A DNA stretch of 6,276 nt, from positions 1 to 6,276 of the forward strand of contig JACMMN010000174.1 in the NCBI GenBank assembly GCA_014379075.1, given 5' to 3'. Each line of letters starts with the position of its first letter. Position 1 is the first letter of the stretch. The position numbers and the translations under genes are program-made. Positions 1 through 4,046 of this stretch are shown in pieces. A model generated the notes under the pieces. That model did no database searches, had not been told where the DNA came from, and worked only from the letters and a program-made list of their open reading frames with translations. Source of the DNA: Pyrinomonadaceae bacterium. GTDB lineage: Bacteria > Acidobacteriota > Blastocatellia > Pyrinomonadales > Pyrinomonadaceae.

Positions 1-52
1 AAAATGCCAAAATTGCGAATGCCGATAAAATAAAAGTACTTAATTTTTTCAT
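1..52 (-). CDS. N-terminus of a secreted or membrane protein (partial, runs off left edge)
   Basis: An ATG at 52-50 on the minus strand opens a frame that stays open to the window edge and encodes MKKLSTFILSAFAILAF. Two lysines followed by a hydrophobic run are the classic start of a Sec signal peptide or signal anchor. A purine-rich AAGGAG (69-64) lies 11 bases upstream of the ATG, slightly long but acceptable for a ribosome binding site. The gene lies about 100 bases downstream of trmL on the same strand. The mature protein is outside the window, so no function can be given. The combination of start codon, binding site and signal-peptide composition makes chance unlikely, although only 17 codons are visible. 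Confidence 0.68.
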   Translation of the reverse strand, partial: MKKLSTFILSAFAILAF

Positions 53-63
53 TACCCAAGCTT

Positions 64-69
64 CTCCTT
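64..69 (-). promoter_or_regulatory. Ribosome binding site of the left-edge gene
   Basis: AAGGAG on the minus strand, 11 bases before the ATG at 52-50. It is the main support for calling the truncated left-edge gene and fixes its start. Confidence 0.55.
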
Positions 70-87
70 ATCTAAATTACCCACAAG

Positions 88-107
88 GTCTTAGACGTAG
101 TTAAGAC
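88..107. repeat. Short perfect dyad between trmL and the left-edge gene
   Basis: GTCTTA (88-93) and TAAGAC (102-107) form a perfect 6-base inverted repeat around an 8-base loop. On the minus strand, the direction of trmL, the T-run comes before the hairpin rather than after it, so it does not look like a terminator for trmL. It could be an operator-like dyad for the gene starting at 52, or chance. Confidence 0.3.
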
Positions 108-151
108 GAAAAAATTGCGGCAAACGATGTCCACGAAATGCGGTTTTCGGT

Positions 152-613
152 TTACTTAGGCGGAGCACCCAACTGGCGTAGAGCTTCGTACAAAAGAATT
201 GCGACGCTGGTAGCGAGGTTAAGGCTACGGACTTTCTTATTCGGCATCGGGATCGTCAGGCAGTGGTCGGAATTCGATGCGAGAACTTCCTCCGGCAGGC
301 CGCGGGTTTCCCGGCCGAAGATCAGGCAGTCATTACTAGCGAATTGCCAATCGGTATAATAGCGATCCGTCTTTGTCGTGATGTACAGAAAACGCGAATT
401 CGGCAGGCTATCGTACAGCCTTTCCAGATCGATATGCCGCCGCAGATTTACGTGATCCCAATAATCAAGCCCGGCGCGTTTCAACGTGCGGTCGTCCATG
501 CGAAAACCCGTAACGCCGACAATATGCAGGTCAGTGAATGTAGCCGCGCACAAGCGGGCAATATTGCCCGTGTTTGGCGGTATTTCGGGTTCGAGAAGCG
601 CAATATGTAACAT
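152..613 (-). CDS. trmL: tRNA (cytidine(34)-2'-O)-methyltransferase, TrmL/SPOUT family
   Basis: Encodes a 153-residue cytosolic enzyme that uses S-adenosylmethionine to methylate the 2'-OH of the wobble nucleotide 34 of tRNA; in E. coli the targets are two leucine tRNAs. The family signatures are all present. The N-terminus carries EPEIPPNTGNIARLC (8-22), followed by the RAGLDYW region. The SAM-binding trefoil knot shows FGRETRGLP (99-107), then IPM (121-123) and RSLNLATSVAILLYEALRQLG, within residues 129-149. Length matches E. coli TrmL (about 157). The frame is open for 40 more codons upstream (to 733), but the family begins exactly at MLHIALLEPE, so 613 is the start. No clear Shine-Dalgarno precedes it. 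Substrate identity in this organism is inferred from the family. Confidence 0.95.
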   Translation of the reverse strand: MLHIALLEPEIPPNTGNIARLCAATFTDLHIVGVTGFRMDDRTLKRAGLDYWDHVNLRRHIDLERLYDSLPNSRFLYITTKTDRYYTDWQFASNDCLIFGRETRGLPEEVLASNSDHCLTIPMPNKKVRSLNLATSVAILLYEALRQLGAPPK

Positions 614-632
614 TGAAATCAGTTCGAGATCT

Positions 633-677
633 AAGTTTATATTCCAAGTTATCAGTTTTAAACTTGAAACTTGAAAC
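633..677. repeat. AAGTTT/CAAGTTT repeat cluster upstream of trmL
   Basis: This AT-rich stretch is built from variants of one word in both orientations. AAGTTTA (633-639) is a perfect inverted repeat of TAAACTT (659-665). CAAGTT (645-650) is inverted against AACTTG (661-666). The heptamer AACTTGA is tandemly repeated around 661-677 (AACTTGA AACTTGA AAC). It lies just upstream of the trmL start in the divergent intergenic region and could form part of the promoter, an mRNA leader hairpin, or a copy of a dispersed intergenic repeat. Only this copy is visible here. Confidence 0.5.
636..641 (-). promoter_or_regulatory. Possible -10 box of trmL
   Basis: TATAAA on the minus strand matches 5 of 6 bases of TATAAT and would give a short leader of roughly 15 bases before the trmL ATG. 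No convincing -35 hexamer sits at 16-18 bases, and the region is AT-rich repeat, so this is weak. Confidence 0.22.
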
Positions 678-782
678 AATGAACGCGAAACTAAATAAAA
701 TCGGTGCATCTTAAACCCGCGCAATTTCATCAATTAAGTCAGTTTTTACAGGCAATTCGTGCCGAAAAAAAATTCTTTATGT

Positions 783-788
783 TACAAT
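783..788 (+). promoter_or_regulatory. Possible -10 box for the 831 gene
   Basis: TACAAT matches the TATAAT consensus at 5 of 6 positions and would place the transcription start about 35 bases before the GTG at 831, leaving room for the AAGGAG site. No good TTGACA-like -35 is found at the usual distance, so this is only a candidate. Confidence 0.25.
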
Positions 789-830
789 CCGCAATTGTGA
801 TTTTCCATCTGAATTAAGGAGAAAACCCTG

Positions 831-1655
831 GTGTTTTTGCGTTTTAAATTTTCGATACCCATTATTTTTTTGATCCTTGCGTCCAGTATTTTAGTTTTCG
901 GACAAGAAACGCCGGAGAAAAAGGACGAAAAGAAGGCTGAAACCCCTGTTGCTCCGATCACCAAGGACGCATCAAAGACGGTCACGGCGGAACAGATTGC
1001 CGAAACGGTTATTCTTGCCACTGCTTTGCCGGGCGGCAGAGCAACGCTGAACCAGATACGCAAAACCGCGATTGAACGCGGTACGACGAGCGTTTCCAAC
1101 GCGGAAGGCAAGATGGAAAAGGCAAGCTATCAAAAATTTACCTCCCGCGGCGAATCGATGGGTAAAGAGAAGATTCGGCTTGATCAGGAATTTCCGACGG
1201 CCAGATATTCGCTGGTTTATAACGAGGACAAAATCTTCGGTATCTTTAATGATGAGGTATTCGCTCCGCGTGAAGACGCTTCTCGATCGTTTCAAAATCA
1301 GATCGTTTACGGCCTCGAAGCGCTGCTGAGATACAAGGAGAATGAATCGAAACTGGAACTCGGCGGGCGGGACAAGATACTGGGCGTGGATTTCTATTTT
1401 TTGGATGTGACGGACAAGCAGAACCGGAAAACACGATTTTATGTCAGCTCGAAAACTTTTCGCGTGATGATGCTCGATTACGCGGACGAAGGCGTCAAAT
1501 ACCGGCGAAAGTTTTACGATTACAATTACGCACAGGGAACATTGGTCCCTTACCGTTCCGTCCTGTGGGCCGGCGACAAGATGGTAGAGGAGACTGAGAT
1601 CGGAACCGTCACCTATGGCCAAAAGGTCGATGACGGCCTATTCGCCGCGAGCTAG
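831..1655 (+). CDS. Secreted LolA-like (outer-membrane lipoprotein-sorting type) protein of unknown function
   Basis: A 274-residue exported protein. The GTG start at 831 is supported by AAGGAG at 816-821 with 9-base spacing. Residues 1-24 form a signal peptide: basic start, long hydrophobic run, cleavage probably near FG|Q at 24/25. A Lys/Glu/Pro-rich linker follows (about 26-48). The rest (about 50-274) is beta-rich with no cysteine and no catalytic motif I can name. Its second half, with GVDFYFLDVTD, TRFYVSSKTFRVMMLDY, a tyrosine-rich YDYNYAQGTLVPYRS and a closing KVDDGLFA, follows the strand pattern of LolA/LolB-like half-barrels. The large minus-strand protein (4047-5564) has a comparable pattern. 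A periplasmic or outer-membrane-facing location is inferred. It appears monocistronic, followed by a palindromic terminator-like element. The LolA-like fold is a judgement from pattern, not a firm family assignment. Confidence 0.88.
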   Translation: MFLRFKFSIPIIFLILASSILVFGQETPEKKDEKKAETPVAPITKDASKTVTAEQIAETVILATALPGGRATLNQIRKTAIERGTTSVSNAEGKMEKASYQKFTSRGESMGKEKIRLDQEFPTARYSLVYNEDKIFGIFNDEVFAPREDASRSFQNQIVYGLEALLRYKENESKLELGGRDKILGVDFYFLDVTDKQNRKTRFYVSSKTFRVMMLDYADEGVKYRRKFYDYNYAQGTLVPYRSVLWAGDKMVEETEIGTVTYGQKVDDGLFAAS

Positions 1656-1674
1656 GCACTAAGAAATTCGGCCT

Positions 1675-1728
1675 AAAAAGGCACAAAGCGAGCATAAACG
1701 ATTTCTTTTTATCTTTTTGTGCCTTTTT
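1675..1728 (+). terminator. Palindromic terminator-like element after the 831 gene
   Basis: AAAAAGGCACAAA (1675-1687) and TTTGTGCCTTTTT (1716-1728) form a perfect 13-base inverted repeat with a 28-base loop. The right arm ends in five T's, so on the plus strand it can act as an intrinsic terminator 19 bases after the stop codon at 1655. The left arm's A-run gives the mirrored signal on the other strand. The stem is AT-rich, so its strength is uncertain. A second arm pair, AAGAAAT (1661-1667) with ATTTCTT (1701-1707), crosses the first and could form an alternative fold. Confidence 0.6.
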
Positions 1729-1743
1729 CCAACCATAATATTT

Positions 1744-1771
1744 GCAACTTTATACCGGTTTATCTGTGGAA
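1744..1771 (+). promoter_or_regulatory. Candidate ECF-type promoter before the 1811 gene
   Basis: GCAACTT (1744-1750), 15 bases, then GTGGAA (1766-1771). The first half differs by one base from GGAACTT, the -35 of RpoE-type sigma factors, and the spacing matches that class, though the -10 half (GTC in RpoE promoters) is only partly matched. The same GCAACTT-N15-GTG arrangement recurs at 2439-2466 before the sigma gene. Transcription would start near 1777, leaving a leader of about 35 bases that contains the AGGAGA site. Inference only. Confidence 0.3.
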
Positions 1772-1797
1772 ACATTCGACTTTCCCGAATTTTTCAT

Positions 1798-1803
1798 AGG
1801 AGA
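1798..1803 (+). promoter_or_regulatory. Ribosome binding site fixing the start at 1811
   Basis: AGGAGA lies 7 bases before ATG 1811. It favours this start over the in-frame TTG at 1742, which would add 23 residues in front of an obvious signal peptide. Confidence 0.7.
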
Positions 1804-1810
1804 ACCACAA

Positions 1811-2422
1811 ATGAACCGGTTAACAATTTCCTTTCTTTTTTTTGCATTTTCCTTCGTATTTATGATCGGTGCCGTACCGGCACAGGTGGAAAATAAACAG
1901 GTAGAACCCAGCTACGAAGCTGTTTTGCATCTGATCGTCGGATCGAGCGACGCGTCCTTAAAGGACGGCCTCCCGCAGAACCTCTCAAATATCTCACGTC
2001 AAATAAAGACTAATTTTGCATTTTCGAATTATCGGCTTGCCAATACCTTCGTTGGAAGGATCGCCAATACTGGAAGTTTTGAATACAAGAGTTTGTCAGA
2101 TATGTTCGGCCAGGAGAGCAGCGATTCGCGGACATTTCTTGAGTGGACATTGGGCGGGCTGCGAGCCGTGCCCGATGCGTCCGGGCAAACTACGTTTCAG
2201 GCACAAACATTCAGATTCGGTGCCCGGGTACCGCTAAAAACCGGACAAACCAAAAATTCCGAAGGCCAGATCATAGATCTGATCAATTACGAACAGGTCG
2301 GGTTAAGCATGAACCGGACAAGTTTCGGCGAAAACAAACCGACGCTTATCGGAACGCTTTCGCTTCCCAAAACGAGCGGCACATTGTTTTTGGTTTTGAC
2401 TATGAAAACAGTCGACAATTGA
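1811..2422 (+). CDS. Secreted protein of unknown function, adjacent to sigma-factor operon
   Basis: A 203-residue exported protein starting at ATG 1811, chosen because AGGAGA lies 7 bases upstream and because the signal peptide then begins at residue 1. Residues 1-25 run through a long Phe-rich hydrophobic core to a typical VPAQ cleavage region. The mature part begins with a segment that includes SYEAVLHLIVGSSDA, followed by SNISRQIKTNFAFSNYRLAN (about 59-78). Further on are the strand-like TFRFGARVPLKTG, INYEQVGLSMNRTSFGENKP and the hydrophobic C-terminal IGTLSLPKTSGTLFLVLTMK. There are no cysteines and no catalytic motif. I do not recognise a named family; the alternating pattern suggests a compact beta or alpha/beta periplasmic domain. 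It ends 102 bases before the sigma gene with a strong terminator between, so it is a separate unit, but a shared promoter-like motif hints that the sigma factor may control it. Confidence 0.87.
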   Translation: MNRLTISFLFFAFSFVFMIGAVPAQVENKQVEPSYEAVLHLIVGSSDASLKDGLPQNLSNISRQIKTNFAFSNYRLANTFVGRIANTGSFEYKSLSDMFGQESSDSRTFLEWTLGGLRAVPDASGQTTFQAQTFRFGARVPLKTGQTKNSEGQIIDLINYEQVGLSMNRTSFGENKPTLIGTLSLPKTSGTLFLVLTMKTVDN

Positions 2423-2438
2423 CCGTGTTACAAATTTC

Positions 2439-2466
2439 GCAACTTTTCCAGCCGCCCGTCGTGTTT
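2439..2466 (+). promoter_or_regulatory. Candidate ECF-type promoter before the sigma-factor operon
   Basis: GCAACTT (2439-2445), 15 bases, then GTGTTT (2461-2466), the same bipartite arrangement as at 1744-1771. ECF sigma factors commonly activate their own operon, so a self-recognised promoter here would be expected. Transcription would start near 2472 with a leader of about 50 bases. The element overlaps the upstream terminator hairpin, which is unusual but possible. Inference only. Confidence 0.3.
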
Positions 2467-2491
2467 CAAATCGTAAGGCGGCTTTTGTTTT
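2451..2491 (+). terminator. Intrinsic terminator after the 1811 gene
   Basis: GCCGCC (2451-2456) pairs perfectly with GGCGGC (2477-2482), extended by an A-T pair (2450/2483), around a 20-base loop. The T-rich tract TTTTGTTTT follows directly (2483-2491). It lies 28 bases after the stop codon of the secreted-protein gene and separates it from the sigma-factor operon. Confidence 0.72.
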
Positions 2492-2524
2492 GATTCGGAA
2501 TGTAATGTAAAAAAGTATGAGTGT

Positions 2525-3154
2525 ATGGCATTGGACAAAATCGAAACCGGAGCGGAGGTGCATCGAACCTCTGTGTCTGAAAAGAAATTATCCGACCATG
2601 CTCTCATCGAAGCGACCAAGAACGGCGACGAAGCGGCTTTTGCCGAGATCGTCGCACGTTACCGCAATCCGATAACGAACTACCTATACAGATTTTTGAA
2701 CGATTACGAAGAGGCGGTCGATCTGTCGCAGGAAACGTTTGTCAGGGTTTATTTTGCGATCGAACGCTACCACACGGATTACGCGTTTTCGACTTATATT
2801 TACCGGATTGCGACAAACCTTGCGATCAGCGAGATACGAAAACGCAAACGCCGCACTATACTTTCGCTCACCGGCTTGTTCCAGACGGATGTCGAAGACG
2901 TGACCGAGTTTCAGCCGCCGGATACGCGGTCTCTGCCGGACGAGGACCTGCTTGAAGACGAAAAAGCCGGAGTGATAGCCAAGGCGATAGAGACATTGCC
3001 GGTGAAATACCGTGTTCCGATAATTTTGCGGGATATAGAAGGTAAGACCTATGACGAGATCGCCGAGATCATGGAGCTCGGATTGGGAACGACGAAGTCG
3101 CGGATCAGCCGGGCGAGAGGATTGCTGAAGGAAAAGCTGAAGCATTATTTTTAG
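2525..3154 (+). CDS. RNA polymerase sigma factor, ECF (RpoE/SigW-like) family
   Basis: A 209-residue extracytoplasmic-function sigma factor that would direct RNA polymerase to a small set of promoters. Region 2 spans about 35-110: DEAAFAEIVARY, then the core-binding DLSQETFVRVY (66-76), then the promoter-melting and -10 helix AFSTYIYRIATNLAISEIRK (87-106) followed by a basic KRKRR tail. A 40-residue acidic linker follows. Region 4 spans about 152-206: ETLPVKYRVPIILRDIEGKTYDEIAEIM leads into the -35-binding helix-turn-helix GLGTTKSRISRARGLLKEKL. Region 3 is absent, as expected for ECF factors. ATG 2525 has no Shine-Dalgarno. An in-frame GTG at 2573 (residue 17) follows GGAGGT (2554-2559) at a long 13-base spacing and is an alternative start that keeps both domains whole. 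The next gene starts 7 bases after the stop, so the two are almost certainly co-transcribed. Regulon unknown. Confidence 0.95.
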   Translation: MALDKIETGAEVHRTSVSEKKLSDHALIEATKNGDEAAFAEIVARYRNPITNYLYRFLNDYEEAVDLSQETFVRVYFAIERYHTDYAFSTYIYRIATNLAISEIRKRKRRTILSLTGLFQTDVEDVTEFQPPDTRSLPDEDLLEDEKAGVIAKAIETLPVKYRVPIILRDIEGKTYDEIAEIMELGLGTTKSRISRARGLLKEKLKHYF

Positions 3155-3161
3155 TAAAACG

Positions 3162-4004
3162 ATGAAGTACGATAAAGATAAATTTACAGATGGCGAGAAC
3201 GGGACACTGAGCGTAGATGACAGGAAGGTCGCCGAAATGCTTGGGAATCTAAGAATCATTGGAGCGCCGAAGGATTTCGATCACCGGTTGAAGGCGCGGA
3301 TCGCGAATGCTTCGCCATCCGCACACACAGCGGGCCGCTTTTTCCCTGTTTTGAGATATGTGATGCCTCTGGCGTTGTTTTTACTTATCGGCGGAGCATT
3401 CATTTGGAACTCGGCGCTGAATGGCGGACAAAATGGCGTTACGCCAATCGCCGAAACAGTGCAGCCGGTCATCCCGGCGACAATCGCGCGGCCCGCGATC
3501 ATAGAAAATAAAAGCGTAGAGACGGCGACGTCGGCCGCGCCGCCGCAGAGCGAAAATTTTTCGCCCGCGAAGATCGAAGTGACGGCCGTTCGCCAGCCGA
3601 AAGCTTCTTCGCGAAAGGTCGAAACAGTTTCTGAAAACGGTATTTCTTCGGTCGACAGAGCTTTGAAACAGGCTCCCAAAACGATCCTGCCGCGTGGATT
3701 TGACCCTGAACCCATTGTGGCGAACGTTGTGCCGCCCGGCCCTGAGAATAAAAAGCAATTTACCGTCAGAGAATTTCTGGCCGCCATCGGCATCGACGCC
3801 GTATTTGCAGGTAGCTTTTGGAAGGTTGGATCGGTGGTAAAAAACAGCCCTGCGGATAATGCCGGACTTCGCACCGGCGATCTTATAGAATCGATCGACG
3901 GCCGGACCGCAGATGAGCAAACGGTATTTGCCGACGGCTTCAAGGCCAAAACCATCAAGATCGTCCGCGAATCGAAGACGCTGGTGATCGATCTAAAGTA
4001 TTAG
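3162..4004 (+). CDS. Single-pass membrane protein with C-terminal PDZ-like domain, probable anti-sigma factor
   Basis: A 280-residue protein whose start lies 7 bases after the sigma-factor stop, suggesting translational coupling; no clear ribosome binding site is seen. Residues 1-62 are polar, presumably cytoplasmic, with VAEMLGNLRIIGAPKDFDHR (23-42) and then LKARIA, a possible sigma-binding segment. One transmembrane helix follows (about 64-84), then a long Ala/Pro/Thr-rich linker in the periplasm (about 88-195). The C-terminus (about 200-280) resembles a PDZ domain: GSVVKNSPADNAGLRTGDLIESIDGR followed by TIKIVRESKTLVIDL. The topology and position fit a membrane anti-sigma factor that holds the sigma factor until a periplasmic signal arrives. 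It has no cysteine at all, so it is not a zinc-binding (HxxxCxxC) anti-sigma factor. The PDZ domain may read exposed C-termini or recruit a protease. Anti-sigma function is inferred from context, not from a recognised domain. Confidence 0.9.
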   Translation: MKYDKDKFTDGENGTLSVDDRKVAEMLGNLRIIGAPKDFDHRLKARIANASPSAHTAGRFFPVLRYVMPLALFLLIGGAFIWNSALNGGQNGVTPIAETVQPVIPATIARPAIIENKSVETATSAAPPQSENFSPAKIEVTAVRQPKASSRKVETVSENGISSVDRALKQAPKTILPRGFDPEPIVANVVPPGPENKKQFTVREFLAAIGIDAVFAGSFWKVGSVVKNSPADNAGLRTGDLIESIDGRTADEQTVFADGFKAKTIKIVRESKTLVIDLKY

Positions 4005-4046
4005 GTTTGTCTTCGACTGAACTCAAGCGGCCCTTTGCGGTTCCGT

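Noticed and set aside
614..733. Open 40-codon N-terminal extension of trmL on the minus strand
   Set aside because: TrmL proteins begin at the MLHIALLEPE-like sequence. The extension is low-complexity translation of the AT-rich repeat region and no family member is known to me with it.
751..763. Small hairpin GGCA-ATTCG-TGCC upstream of the 831 gene
   Set aside because: A 4-base stem is too short to separate from chance, and it is not followed by a T-run on the plus strand.
972..1622. 216-codon minus-strand frame opposite the 831 gene
   Set aside because: It is a shadow of the plus-strand gene, which has a ribosome binding site and signal peptide. The antisense product has no coherent domain.
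1774..1790. Hairpin ATTCG...CGAAT just upstream of the 1811 ribosome binding site
   Set aside because: A 5-base weak stem with a 7-base loop; no riboswitch-like conserved structure accompanies it.
1742..1810. TTG start at 1742 extending the 203-residue secreted protein by 23 residues
   Set aside because: It would put 23 residues before a textbook signal peptide, while ATG 1811 has AGGAGA 7 bases upstream.
3281..3958. Long minus-strand frames opposite the PDZ membrane-protein gene (also 3381-3920)
   Set aside because: They are overlapping shadows in two frames of a clear gene coupled to the sigma factor. Their products look like reverse-frame translation of an Ala/Pro-rich linker.
4005..4046. 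Bidirectional terminator in the convergent gap between the PDZ gene and the LolA-like gene
   Set aside because: I looked for a stem with flanking T/A runs in these 42 bases and found no convincing one.
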